From: Chloroflexota bacterium
GTDB taxonomy: Bacteria; Chloroflexota; Anaerolineae; Anaerolineales; Anaerolineaceae
Direction of reading: 5' to 3'
Assembly: GCA_012799995.1 (NCBI GenBank)
Contig: JAAZKE010000064.1
Coordinates: forward strand, 1-49,904
DNA: 49,904 nucleotides
Below, piece after piece: positions 8,019 through 16,600 of the stretch. Both the position numbers and the translations under genes were made by a program. The notes under the pieces were generated by a model. It saw only the letters and a program-made list of their open reading frames with translations. It was not told the DNA's origin and made no database searches. Numbering within the stretch: position 1 is the first letter of the stretch; the number at the start of each line of letters is the position of its first letter.

Positions 8019-9749
8019 ATGAATATTCTTCTCGTCGTCGGTGTAGGAACGCTTGTCTTAATTGTTGCGTACTTCACCTATGGTACTTTTATTTCGAAGA
8101 AAGTGTTCGAATTAGATGATTCAAGAGTTACCCCTGCAGTTGAATTTGAGGACGGGATTGACTTTGAACCGACAGACGCCAAATATCTGAGCGGTCAGCA
8201 GTTCTCAGCAATTGCTGCAGCCGGGCCTGTTACAGGGCCGATTATTGCAGGCAGAACATTTGGCTGGTTCCCGACCATGCTCTGGATCATTATTGGTACA
8301 ATTTTCATCGGTGGTGTGCACGATATGGGGTCCCTGGTAGCCTCCGTTCGCAGCAAGGCCTCTGGTATTGCAGAGACGATGAAAAACTATGTATCCAGAC
8401 GTGTATGGTTCCTTTTCAATATTTTTATCTTCTTTACCCTGATCATGATTATCGTGGCGTTCACCGATATTACCGCTTCTTCCTTCATCAACACAATCAC
8501 TTTGGATGATGGTTCTGTTGTAGGCGGCGGTGCGACGGCGACCTCCTCGATCCTGTACCTGATTCTACCAATTATCATGGGATTCCTGATGCGTTATAAA
8601 GGTCTAAAACTCGGGCCGGCAACCGCAATCTTCCTCCCGTTGGTGGCAGTTGCGATCTGGGTTGGACAATATATCCCATTGACGATTAACAATAAAATAT
8701 TCTGGAATATCGTCATTATCATTTACTGTATTATCGCGGGGATTGTTCCTGTCTGGGCATTGCTGCAACCACGCGGTCACCTGGGTGGATACTTCATGTA
8801 TGCGACGCTGGTCATCGCGTTTATCGGGATCATTTTCGGCGGATTCACCATCGAATACCCCGCATGGACTCATGAGTTCGGCTCTGATGATTTCTGGACG
8901 CCAATGTTCCCAATGATGTTCATTACCGTTGCCTGCGGTGCCTGTTCCGGCTTCCACAGTCTGGTCTCATCAGGCACAACCTCAAAACAGCTCAAGAAAG
9001 AGTCCGATGCAAAATTTGTTGGCTATGGAATGATGTTTGCTGAATCCGTGGTTGCCTTGATTGCACTCGCGACCGTTATGATGCTTACCCAGGATGACCC
9101 GATCCTTTCTCAAAGCCCGAACTTCATTTATGCGAGCGGTTTAGGATCCTTTGCAGCTCTGATCGGCATTCCGAAAGCATTTGGTATCTCTTTCGGACTA
9201 ATGGCTTTCACCACGTTCGTCTACGATACACTGGATATTTGCACCCGTTTAGGCCGCTTCATCTTCCAGGAACTCAGTGGAATGAAGGGAAGCGCTGGTC
9301 GCTGGATTGGAACTCTGGTTATTGGTGGTATCCCGGTTATCCTGCTCGCTCTGCCCAACCTGACGACTCCGGATGGCAAACCGGTTGCATTGTGGAGCCT
9401 GTTCTGGTCAGTATTCGGTTCATCTAACCAGCTGCTGGCTGCGCTGGCACTGGTCGGGATCACTGTCTGGCTGCAAAGAACTGCAAAGAATCATAAAGCC
9501 TGGCTGGCAACTGTCATCCCGGCAGCTTTCATGGTTATCATGAGCACCTGGGCACTGATCCGCAGTTTCATCTCCTATACCATTAAAGACGGTGCCTTTA
9601 TAATGCCTACAGGTTCAAACATTGTCGTGCCTGTAATGGATGCGATCTATATCATCCTGGCAATCTGGGTTGTTGTAGAATGCGTACCGGTAATTATCCA
9701 CTATTCAAAACCCGAAAACCGCGAGCCAATCGCTACTGCTGAGGCATAA
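8019..9749 (+). CDS. cstA: CstA-family peptide/pyruvate transporter (carbon starvation protein)
   Basis: The 576-residue, very hydrophobic protein has the CstA hallmarks: an N-terminal segment DAKYLSGQQFSAIAAAGPVTGPIIAG, GGVHDMGSLVASVRSKASGIAE, then ACGACSGFHSLVSSGTTSKQL and later FDTLD/DTLDICTRLGRFIFQEL. It is shorter than the Escherichia coli protein and fits the shorter class common in anaerobes. CstA proteins carry peptides or pyruvate across the cytoplasmic membrane. The ribosome-binding site TGGAGG lies 8 bases before the ATG. It is probably monocistronic, with a strong terminator behind it. Its last codons and terminator are echoed about 1.08 kb downstream (see findings). Confidence 0.92.
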   Translation: MNILLVVGVGTLVLIVAYFTYGTFISKKVFELDDSRVTPAVEFEDGIDFEPTDAKYLSGQQFSAIAAAGPVTGPIIAGRTFGWFPTMLWIIIGTIFIGGVHDMGSLVASVRSKASGIAETMKNYVSRRVWFLFNIFIFFTLIMIIVAFTDITASSFINTITLDDGSVVGGGATATSSILYLILPIIMGFLMRYKGLKLGPATAIFLPLVAVAIWVGQYIPLTINNKIFWNIVIIIYCIIAGIVPVWALLQPRGHLGGYFMYATLVIAFIGIIFGGFTIEYPAWTHEFGSDDFWTPMFPMMFITVACGACSGFHSLVSSGTTSKQLKKESDAKFVGYGMMFAESVVALIALATVMMLTQDDPILSQSPNFIYASGLGSFAALIGIPKAFGISFGLMAFTTFVYDTLDICTRLGRFIFQELSGMKGSAGRWIGTLVIGGIPVILLALPNLTTPDGKPVALWSLFWSVFGSSNQLLAALALVGITVWLQRTAKNHKAWLATVIPAAFMVIMSTWALIRSFISYTIKDGAFIMPTGSNIVVPVMDAIYIILAIWVVVECVPVIIHYSKPENREPIATAEA

Positions 9750-9774
9750 AATTATATCGTTTCTAGCATTTTTA

Positions 9775-9803
9775 AAGAGCGTTTCTTTCAAAGAAACGCT
9801 CTT
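9775..9803 (+). terminator. Rho-independent terminator after cstA
   Basis: A 13-bp perfect stem AAGAGCGTTTCTT (9775-9787) pairs with AAGAAACGCTCTT (9791-9803) with a 3-base loop. It lies 26 bases behind the cstA stop. A diverged second copy is found at about 10856-10887. Confidence 0.85.
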
Positions 9804-10120
9804 AACCATTAAGTGGAAGTATTGATAGAGAAAAATACCAAGAATTTTGAATTATGAACAGGTTCGATGGATTATTAAAAAGCTTGCATTTTAAGTGTGT
9901 TGTAAGTCGGAAATTATATTAAAGCGCATGCACCCTGCTTATTCACTAGAAAAAGGCATCCTGGAAACAGAAATCAACCTTATATGAATCACAAAATCTT
10001 TTCTTGTTCAGTTCTGAATAAAAATGCAAAAATCATAATATGTTTACTGTTGATAATATTTATGCTTAATGGTCAATTAAAATTGCTATAGAAATATAAA
10101 AAGGGATGAAGGAGAAAAGT
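9804..10120. other. Gene-free stretch behind cstA
   Basis: About 320 AT-rich bases without an open frame that looks coding. The left part (to about 9900) is matched by a diverged second copy at about 10890-10982. The rest shows nothing recognisable. Confidence 0.5.
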
Positions 10121-10267
10121 ATGAAAAAATAATTAATGGTGGATCTTCATTCTTGCAGGATGGTTGGGACTTTCATTAGTTTTGCATTACTGATGAAAGT
10201 TGATCAGTCTCTGCTCGGGATTATAAAGGCACACTTATTCAGCGGTACTTTACCTGTATATCCATAA
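10121..10267 (+). pseudogene. Decayed small membrane-protein gene
   Basis: AAGGAGAAAAGT precedes an ATG at 10121, but the frame stops after three codons (MKK, then TAA). One frame over, codons from 10137 read WWIFILAGWLGLSLVLHY, a convincing membrane helix. Back in the first frame, 10193-10264 reads MKVDQSLLGIIKAHLF and continues to a stop at 10265. The pieces fit a former protein of about 45-50 residues with one membrane span, broken by frameshifts. It lies between cstA and its partial repeat, so it may have been a cstA-linked accessory gene. The family is not recognised. Confidence 0.35.
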
Positions 10268-10316
10268 AAGCGGTTCATCGTATTCAATAATTAAACAAAT
10301 AAATACAGGAGCAAAA

Positions 10317-10661
10317 ATGGGGATTTTTGATTTCTTTAAGAAAAAAGATAAAGCCAGTGGACAGGCTTCAAAAACTATTGGTCAAGGGAAAAAGAAAAAC
10401 ATTCTGGAGCAGTATCGGGACGGTCTTGCCTATCTCGACAGCTGCGTCACTTTTGATGAAGTCAAGCTGCGCGAGTTTAACCGCATTACAGGTAATCGCT
10501 TTTCCGAAGCAGACATGCAGAATTATATTCTGTCTTCAAAAAGCATGATCAAAGGCATGGATGGCATCAAAGATATTCTTCGAGACACAATGAAGGAGGG
10601 TATCACTACGTTTGAGCAAATTGTTCAAAGTGGTATTGATTTGTCAAAGTATGATATTTAG
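10317..10661 (+). CDS. Small hypothetical protein
   Basis: A 114-residue product starting MGIFDFFKKKDKASGQ, lysine-rich at the N-terminus, then mostly amphipathic helix (LDSCVTFDEVKLREFNRITGN and a glycine-methionine stretch KSMIKGMDGIKDIL). There is no signal peptide or membrane segment and I recognise no family. ACAGGAGCAAAA upstream is a good ribosome-binding site. It sits alone between a decayed small membrane-protein gene and a broken second small gene, which starts with a similar MGFF sequence, so it may be the survivor of a decaying cluster. Confidence 0.6.
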   Translation: MGIFDFFKKKDKASGQASKTIGQGKKKNILEQYRDGLAYLDSCVTFDEVKLREFNRITGNRFSEADMQNYILSSKSMIKGMDGIKDILRDTMKEGITTFEQIVQSGIDLSKYDI

Positions 10662-10699
10662 TTTTTGATTGAAACATATTTGCATAGGAGAAAAGTACA

Positions 10700-10832
10700 A
10701 TGGGATTCTTCAAATAACTTATTCCATAGCAACAAGCATACAGTAGGATCTACTGATGTTCCAACTGCACCCAGTGTCTCCCGCAATACCAACCTTGAAA
10801 ACCGCGAGACGATCGCTTCCCAAGCAGCATAG
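10700..10832 (+). pseudogene. Broken small gene ending in a second copy of the cstA 3' end
   Basis: TAGGAGAAAAGTACA precedes ATG at 10700, which reads MGFFK and stops. In another frame the same DNA reads on without a stop to 10832, finishing NLENRETIASQAA. The cstA product ends KPENREPIATAEA, and the DNA around both (from 9714 and from 10797) is similar and is followed in both places by the same type of terminator. This looks like a frameshifted gene joined to, or derived from, a duplicated cstA tail. Confidence 0.45.
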
Positions 10833-10855
10833 ACAATATTGTTTCTGGCATTTTT

Positions 10856-10888
10856 AAAGAACGTTTCTTTTATAAGGAACGCTCTTTA
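10856..10888 (+). terminator. Diverged second copy of the cstA terminator
   Basis: AAAGAACGTTTCTT and AAGGAACGCTCTTT form an imperfect hairpin. Sequence and surroundings match the terminator at 9775-9803, including the preceding TTTCTGGCATTTTT, so this is a duplicated copy. Confidence 0.6.
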
Positions 10889-11231
10889 TCATTAAGTGAA
10901 AGGTATTGATCGAGGAAATTACTGGGAATTATGGATTATAAACAGGTTCAATGATTTTCGAAAATATGGGCATTTTGAACTGTTCTCAGGGAAACTGGCA
11001 GACAATCCAAATATTTATTGAAATAATGTGCAAAAACGAAAATATACGATGAGTCTTGAACTATCACAAATTCGAATAAAAAAATCATTGTATAAATCCT
11101 CATTATTGAGTGATATTAAGCTTAAATTCATGGAAAATGGAAAAAAATCACTTGTGTTCTATTGATTAAAATGATCGTATGTGTTCTAATCAAGTACGAA
11201 ATAACGCCTAAAAAAGAAAAAGGAGAGATTT
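10889..11231. promoter_or_regulatory. Leader region of the sugar ABC operon
   Basis: No gene is seen here. The 9-mer TGTGTTCTA occurs twice (11153-11161 and 11180-11188), 27 bases apart. Each is followed by sequence overlapping an inverted pair TTGATTA (11162-11168) and TAATCAA (11187-11193). Such repeats close to the start of a sugar-uptake operon suggest a regulator-binding site. A ribosome-binding site AAGGAGAG precedes the ATG at 11232. The left third repeats sequence found behind cstA. Confidence 0.35.
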
Positions 11232-12233
11232 ATGAAACGTTTAGTAATGATCGTGTTGGTTGCTGTCATGCTTTTCTCGTTCGCTTCAACTGTGATGGCC
11301 GAAGATGCCCCACTTTTCATTGCGATTAATAAGAGCGCAGATCAGCAATATTTTATTGATCTTCAGACTTCCTTCATTGCCAAGGCTGAAGAACTGGGTG
11401 CAACTGCCAAGAAATTTGACGCGAAACTGGACCCGGCGTTGGGTGTTTCTCTGGTAAACGACGCCATTTCCGCTGGAGCCAAAGGGATCGCAATCACGGT
11501 TCCGGATCAGACAATCGGCCCGGCAATTGCGAAAGCTGCCCATGATGCAGGGATCGTATTGATCGCAACAGACGACAGCATTGTTGACGAGAACGGTGAT
11601 CCTGTACCGTTTGTCGGTTTCGATGGCAAAGATATGGGTAAAAAAGTCGGCGAAGCTGCAGCAAAACTGTTGGAAGAATCTGGCTGGTTGGAAGATTCAA
11701 GCATTAAAGTCGGCGTATTAACCGGTGAAATTCAAACACTGAGCGTTATCGTTGATCGCACTGACGCTGAAAAAGAAGAAATCAAAAAAGTCGGCGTAAC
11801 TGATGACATGATTTTCTCGGTTCCCTACACTGGCGAAACATTGAACGCACAGGATGCAGCAGGTCCAATCATTACAGCCAATCCTGACATCACCCACTGG
11901 GTTGTTTTCGGTGGCAACGACGAAGGCGTTCTTGGAATCCTGAACGCTCTGGCAACCGCAGGTGTTGACCCTGACAACGTTATTGGTGTCGGGTTGGGCG
12001 CTTATGAAGCCTGCAAGCCATGGGCAGCTGACACTCCCAGCGGCTTCAAAGCTGCGCTGTTTATCTCAGGCCTGGATGTCGGCGCAACAGCAGCTGAAGT
12101 ACTGTACAATGCCGTTGTGAATGGTGAAGAACCACCGGAATTCTCTATTGCTCCGACCTCAATCGTGACTCCTGAGACATTCAAAGATCTGATGGATTCA
12201 ATCTCCCTTGAGAACTGCGGCGTAAAGAATTAA
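11232..12233 (+). CDS. Sugar ABC transporter substrate-binding protein, AraF-like
   Basis: The first 22-23 residues are a signal peptide (hydrophobic core LVMIVLVAVMLFSFAST, cleavage likely after VMA), without a lipobox cysteine. The mature protein is a periplasmic-binding-protein type I fold. Stretches such as LVNDAISAGAKGIAITVPDQTIGPAIA, IVLIATDDSIVDENGDPVPFVGFDG and DITHWVVFGGNDEGVLGILNAL align in order with L-arabinose-binding protein AraF. In an outwardly single-membrane Chloroflexota cell it would act outside the membrane. The ATPase and permease genes follow. The ligand is probably a pentose or related sugar, but this cannot be fixed from sequence. Confidence 0.85.
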   Translation: MKRLVMIVLVAVMLFSFASTVMAEDAPLFIAINKSADQQYFIDLQTSFIAKAEELGATAKKFDAKLDPALGVSLVNDAISAGAKGIAITVPDQTIGPAIAKAAHDAGIVLIATDDSIVDENGDPVPFVGFDGKDMGKKVGEAAAKLLEESGWLEDSSIKVGVLTGEIQTLSVIVDRTDAEKEEIKKVGVTDDMIFSVPYTGETLNAQDAAGPIITANPDITHWVVFGGNDEGVLGILNALATAGVDPDNVIGVGLGAYEACKPWAADTPSGFKAALFISGLDVGATAAEVLYNAVVNGEEPPEFSIAPTSIVTPETFKDLMDSISLENCGVKN

Positions 12234-12260
12234 AGTGATAATTTAGTCAAGTACAAAATT

Positions 12261-12298
12261 AATCAGACGGATATGCATGAGCACATCCGTCTGATTTA
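12261..12298 (+). terminator. Intra-operon hairpin between binding protein and ATPase genes
   Basis: AATCAGACGGAT (12261-12272) pairs with ATCCGTCTGATT (12285-12296), a perfect 12-bp stem with a 12-base loop and a short T tract. Placed right after the binding-protein gene, it probably lets only part of transcription pass or protects the upstream mRNA, giving more binding protein than membrane components. Confidence 0.7.
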
Positions 12299-12330
12299 AC
12301 AATTTGCAGTCATTAACAGGAACTTAAAAG

Positions 12331-13935
12331 ATGCCAATCCAGGAAAAAGAAAACATTTCGACTGCTGTCCTAACATGTGAAACTGGTGGGCTTCCTCCCG
12401 GATCCCTTCAAATTAAAAATGTGAGCAAAGCCTTTCCAAATGTTCAGGCGCTCAACAACGTTTCGTTGGATATCAAAGCTGGTGAGATTCTGGCGTTTGT
12501 AGGTGAAAACGGTGCTGGCAAGTCAACACTGTTGAAAATCATCAATGGAGATTATCAGCTTGATTCGGGTGAGCTTATTTTGGACGGACAGCCGGTTAAG
12601 TTTGCCAACCCCTATGAAGCGCATGCTGCCGGCATACGGGTGATTTATCAGGAACCTGAGATCATCCCAGGCGTTGACGTTGCTGAAAATATCTGGGTGG
12701 GAGAACTCCCAAAGAAGTTCGGCTTCATTGACAGACAGAAGATGAATCAGGTGGTGAAGGATAACCTGGAGGAATACGGATTTGCGAGTGTTGTTCCAGC
12801 ACATTTGATGGGTGATCAACTGTCAGCAGCGCAGCGTCAGCTGGTTGAAATCATGCGGGCGCTCAAATCAGATGTCAAGGTACTTGCGCTCGATGAACCG
12901 ACCTCTTCTCTCTCAGATGAGGAGGTTGACAGGCTATTCACGCTGGTGAGGAAACTGCGGGACAATGGGATTGCCATTATCTATGTCTCCCATCGAATTA
13001 ATGAAATTCTGAAATTGTGCGATCGCGTTGCGATTTTACGGGATGGAGAATTGATCACGATACGACCTGCCTCAGAGTTGAGTGAAATGGAAATTGTCCA
13101 TCTGATGGTCGGTCGTGAACTCTCTGATGTTTTCGTCCGTAATCGGGTATCATCCGGGAAAGAGATGTTGAGAGTTGAAAACCTACACAGTCGCTGGCAT
13201 AAAGATATCAGTTTTCATATAAAGACCGGAGAAGTAGTTGGTTTTGCTGGTTTAGTTGGAGCTGGCCGGACGGAGCTGGCGAAAGTGCTTTTTGGTGAGT
13301 ATCAAAAAAACCGCGGAAAAATATTTTTGGATGGTGAGGAAATAACAGTACGCAATTCGAATGATGCCATTACGAAAGGGATTGGTTTTTCGCCTGAAGA
13401 CCGGAAACGCGAAGGGTTAATTCTGATTCGCAGCGTACTCGAAAATGTCTCAATGGTGATTATTAAAAAACTGTCGAGGTTTGGTTTTGTCAACCGAACC
13501 AAGGAGCGTTTGCAGGCAGTAAAGTTTGTAGACCGTTTGGACGTCCGCACGCCTTCGCTGGAACAGGAAGTCGGCAAACTCAGCGGCGGTAACCAGCAAA
13601 AAGTTGTGCTCGCACGCTGGCTGGCTGCTCAGCCGAAACTGCTGATTCTTGATGAGCCTACCCGCGGTATTGATGTCGGTGCAAAAGCCGAAATATATAA
13701 ATTGATCGATCAACTTGCCAACTCCGGTTTGGCAATCATGTTTATCAGCTCTGAATTGCCTGAAATTCTTGGCCTTTCAGATCGGATTTACGTGATGCAA
13801 AACGGACATATAACCGGCGAACTTTCGGGTGAAGAGGCTACTGAAGAGAAAATCCTGAAGCTGGCCATGGCGGAAGATTTGAGCGATACCAAGATTGCAG
13901 AACCAAGAATAAATGAAACGGAGCCCTCTGAATGA
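12331..13935 (+). CDS. Sugar ABC transporter ATP-binding protein with two ABC domains, AraG-like
   Basis: The 534-residue protein has two ABC domains, typical of RbsA/XylG/AraG/MglA. Domain 1 has Walker A GENGAGKST, signature LSAAQRQLVEIMRAL and Walker B VLALDEPTSSL. Domain 2 has the degenerate P-loop GLVGAGRTELAKVLFG, signature LSGGNQQKVVLARWL and Walker B LLILDEPTRGID. It powers uptake with the permease encoded next, whose start overlaps this stop by 4 bases. An N-terminal extension of about 25 residues precedes the first ABC core. Confidence 0.92.
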   Translation: MPIQEKENISTAVLTCETGGLPPGSLQIKNVSKAFPNVQALNNVSLDIKAGEILAFVGENGAGKSTLLKIINGDYQLDSGELILDGQPVKFANPYEAHAAGIRVIYQEPEIIPGVDVAENIWVGELPKKFGFIDRQKMNQVVKDNLEEYGFASVVPAHLMGDQLSAAQRQLVEIMRALKSDVKVLALDEPTSSLSDEEVDRLFTLVRKLRDNGIAIIYVSHRINEILKLCDRVAILRDGELITIRPASELSEMEIVHLMVGRELSDVFVRNRVSSGKEMLRVENLHSRWHKDISFHIKTGEVVGFAGLVGAGRTELAKVLFGEYQKNRGKIFLDGEEITVRNSNDAITKGIGFSPEDRKREGLILIRSVLENVSMVIIKKLSRFGFVNRTKERLQAVKFVDRLDVRTPSLEQEVGKLSGGNQQKVVLARWLAAQPKLLILDEPTRGIDVGAKAEIYKLIDQLANSGLAIMFISSELPEILGLSDRIYVMQNGHITGELSGEEATEEKILKLAMAEDLSDTKIAEPRINETEPSE

Positions 13936-15065
13936 CAACCGACGTGAAAATGTTTTCTTCTGAACACGGAAAAAGCCGGAAAAACTTTATCAGCCGCTTT
14001 TTCGATTTTATTGGAACAGATAATCTGTCTTTGATGATTGCGCTTTTTCTGTTGATCCTGTTTGTAACCGTTTTCAGCAGTTGGGTAGGATTGAGCGGTG
14101 GGAACAGGTTTTTTACCTGGCAAAACCTGATGAACAGTCTTGCACAGGCAATTGTGATCGTGGGACTGCTGGCTCTTGGAGAAACGGTTGTAGCACTGGC
14201 TGGCGCTATGGACATCTCCGTGGGTTCGATTGCATCGTGCGGTTCGGTCGTTTCTACATCTGTTCTGGTAGGAACCGGCGCGATCGGTTCGCTGGGAATC
14301 TTTCCACAAAACAGCACCTTCTGGGCGATTGTTGCAGGTGTACTGATTGGGATGATTGCAGGTTTCATCAATGGCTTTATCGTAACCAAACTGCACGTGA
14401 ATGCAACTGTGGCTACTCTCGGTACCATGGCAGCTTTCGCCGGTGCAGCGTTTCTGCTAGCTCCTGATGGCAAACCAATTGGGGTTGTAACGCAGCAATC
14501 GTTCACATGGCTGGCACAGGGACGACTGTGGCAGGACAGCGCTATTCCGGCGATGAACGGATCAAAATGGACTGGAATTCCAGTATTGACGGTCATCCTG
14601 GTGGTCGTTGCGATCATAATGCACGTTCTGATGCGCTATACAACTTTCGGTCGGAATGTCTATGCTATCGGTGGCAATGCGACCGCAGCCCGGCTGGCGG
14701 GGATCAATATCACTTCGATGAGAATCCGGATGTTCATGATTTCCGGCGCTATCTCCGGATTGGCTGGCGTATTGCTGGCATCACGGACAACCTCCGGTAA
14801 CCCGATCAATGGGCAGGGTTTGGAAATGCAAGCTATTACTGCGGTCTACCTCGGCGGTGCCTCTACAAATGGCGGTAAGGGTACCATCTTTGGAACGATC
14901 ATGGCGGTGCTGATTGTAGGCGTTTTGAACAATGGTATGAACCTACTTGGCTTCAACACCTTTGTGCAAAAGGTTGCGTTGGGTATGCTTTTGGTGGCGG
15001 CGGTTGCGATTTCCCAATACCGGATTATCCAGTCAGAAAAAGCGCGGAAAAAAGTAGAAAAATAA
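13932..15065 (+). CDS. Sugar ABC transporter permease, AraH-like
   Basis: This 377-residue polytopic protein belongs to the BPD_transp_2 permease family (RbsC/AraH). Recognisable parts are LALGETVVALAGAMDISVGSIAS, GFINGFIVTKLHVNATVATLGTMAAFAG, YAIGGNATAARLAGIN and AVYLGGASTNGGKGTIFGTIMAVLIVGVLNNGMNLLG. The soluble N-terminus is about 30 residues. It forms the membrane channel for the upstream binding protein and ATPase. The ATG overlaps the ATPase gene stop. Confidence 0.92.
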   Translation: MTTDVKMFSSEHGKSRKNFISRFFDFIGTDNLSLMIALFLLILFVTVFSSWVGLSGGNRFFTWQNLMNSLAQAIVIVGLLALGETVVALAGAMDISVGSIASCGSVVSTSVLVGTGAIGSLGIFPQNSTFWAIVAGVLIGMIAGFINGFIVTKLHVNATVATLGTMAAFAGAAFLLAPDGKPIGVVTQQSFTWLAQGRLWQDSAIPAMNGSKWTGIPVLTVILVVVAIIMHVLMRYTTFGRNVYAIGGNATAARLAGINITSMRIRMFMISGAISGLAGVLLASRTTSGNPINGQGLEMQAITAVYLGGASTNGGKGTIFGTIMAVLIVGVLNNGMNLLGFNTFVQKVALGMLLVAAVAISQYRIIQSEKARKKVEK

Positions 15066-15111
15066 GCTTCCGAAAACCCTTCGTGCAGGAAACGATAGAA
15101 GGATTGGCTCC

Positions 15112-15474
15112 ATGGATAATGTGACGCGCTTTTCGAGCGCTGTTCAGCGGGAACCAGTCGACAGACTGATGACCTACGACTATCTGGACAGCACTGCTAT
15201 TCTGAAAGCGTATGGGGACTATGACGACCACAGATCTTATTCCTTTGAAGAGCTGGTTGTTCTCAACGCCCGTGCCTGGAATCGGATTGGTCCTGATGGA
15301 GGAATTTTCATCGGTTCATCCAGCGAAGTGCATGAGCACGTGCCGGTAGAAAACGCTGCCATGATGTATAGAACAGTACATGAGTATGGACAGTTCCCGA
15401 TCGACCTGGAACGAGTCTCTGTTCGCAGACAGGCTATTCTGGATTCGGGTGATCTCAAACTTCGCTCACATTGA
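15112..15474 (+). pseudogene. Collapsed URO-D-family methyltransferase gene (internal deletion)
   Basis: An open frame of 120 residues whose start resembles the N-terminus of URO-D-family proteins (TRFSSAVQREPVDRL, compare ERVFTALNHEVPDR in the next gene). Its second half resembles the extreme C-terminus (GPDGGIFIGSSSEVHEHVPVENAAMMYRTVHEYG, compare GGYVFNPIHNVQSKVPVENLIAMYETQREYG in the 17566 gene). Family members are about 350-420 residues, so the barrel core is missing and the frame has been kept across an in-frame deletion. It may still be translated but cannot form the usual fold. Confidence 0.65.
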
Positions 15475-15493
15475 CTGAGGAGGGGATGAGCTA

Positions 15494-16600
15494 ATGAATA
15501 ACCGGGAACGGGTATTTACCGCCTTAAATCATGAGGTGCCGGATCGCTGCCCAATGCAGATATCTTTTACGCCGGAATTTGCATCCCGTTTACGGAAAGA
15601 AATTCAACTTGACGATGGACGGGTACATAATCCGCACGGTGGTGGGAACACCTATCAATTGGAACGTGCGCTGGACTGCGACCTGTTATTAACATCAGTG
15701 GGATGGGCGAATTGCTACTACAACTACAACCATGATTACACTGATGAATGGGGAGTCGGCTGGCACGCAGCCAAATACAATACTCCCTTCGGAGAAGGAT
15801 ATTATACTGAGATCAAAGGCCATCCTCTGGCAGATGAAAAGGCGCTGGTGTCTTATCAGGCGCCAGATCCGAACCGACCTGAACTCTACCATGAGTCCGA
15901 GTGGCTGCTGAACAATTTTGGAAATACACATTATATTGTAGGTGTTACGGTAACAACGATCTTCGAGACTGCCTGGGCTCTGCGCGGACTTGAACGGATT
16001 CTGACTGACTTCATCGAAAATCCGGATCTGGCTGACGCGATTCTGGATATCCCCTATCAATATCACCTGACAGCGGCGAAGAAACTGGTGAGCATGGGCG
16101 TTGACATGGTTTGGACGGGGGATGATGTTGGAGCTCAGCACCAGATGATCATTTCACCGCGAATGTGGCGGCGATTCCTCAAACCGCGCATGGCAACCTT
16201 TATCTCTGAATTGAAAGCCATCAATCCCGGGGTCAAAATTGCTTACCATTCCGATGGAAATATTTTGCCGATTATTAATGATTTGATTGAAATTGGCTTG
16301 GATGTGCTGAACCCAATCCAACCCGCCAGCATGGATCCGGAAAAATTGAAGCAGGAATTTGGCAACAGGTTGTGTTTTTGGGGTTCAATTGACGAGCAGT
16401 ATACGTTGCCTTTTGGCACGCCTGCCGAAGTCCGCAGGGAAGTATTGACAAGGCTCAAAACCTTGGGAAAAGATGGTGGTCTGATTCTGGGGCCAACACA
16501 TCACGTGCAGCTTGACACACCAATGGATAATTTCTGGGCCATGGTAAATACGATTCGTAATACAAGCTATGCTGATCTGGACAAAATCGGGAGCGATTAA
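15494..16600 (+). CDS. URO-D-family protein (uroporphyrinogen decarboxylase / corrinoid methyltransferase-like)
   Basis: The 368-residue product opens with NNRERVFTALNHEVPDRCPM, typical of the family, and ends with a GLILGPTHHVQLDTPMDNFWAMV segment. The barrel region KIAYHSDGNILPIINDLIEIGLDVLNPIQP corresponds to the place where MtaA/MtbA-type methyltransferases have H-x-C-G for zinc. Here the cysteine position reads serine-aspartate (HSDG), so zinc binding may differ. Placement in a sugar-transport operon, away from haem genes, argues against a role in haem synthesis. Methyl transfer with a corrinoid protein is the usual proposal for such members, but no corrinoid protein is encoded nearby. 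Confidence 0.8.
   Translation: MNNRERVFTALNHEVPDRCPMQISFTPEFASRLRKEIQLDDGRVHNPHGGGNTYQLERALDCDLLLTSVGWANCYYNYNHDYTDEWGVGWHAAKYNTPFGEGYYTEIKGHPLADEKALVSYQAPDPNRPELYHESEWLLNNFGNTHYIVGVTVTTIFETAWALRGLERILTDFIENPDLADAILDIPYQYHLTAAKKLVSMGVDMVWTGDDVGAQHQMIISPRMWRRFLKPRMATFISELKAINPGVKIAYHSDGNILPIINDLIEIGLDVLNPIQPASMDPEKLKQEFGNRLCFWGSIDEQYTLPFGTPAEVRREVLTRLKTLGKDGGLILGPTHHVQLDTPMDNFWAMVNTIRNTSYADLDKIGSD

Noticed and set aside
13838..14617. Long minus-strand frame of 259 residues across the ATPase/permease junction
   Set aside because: Shadow of the AraG/AraH-like genes; the codon pattern is a mirror of theirs and no family is visible.
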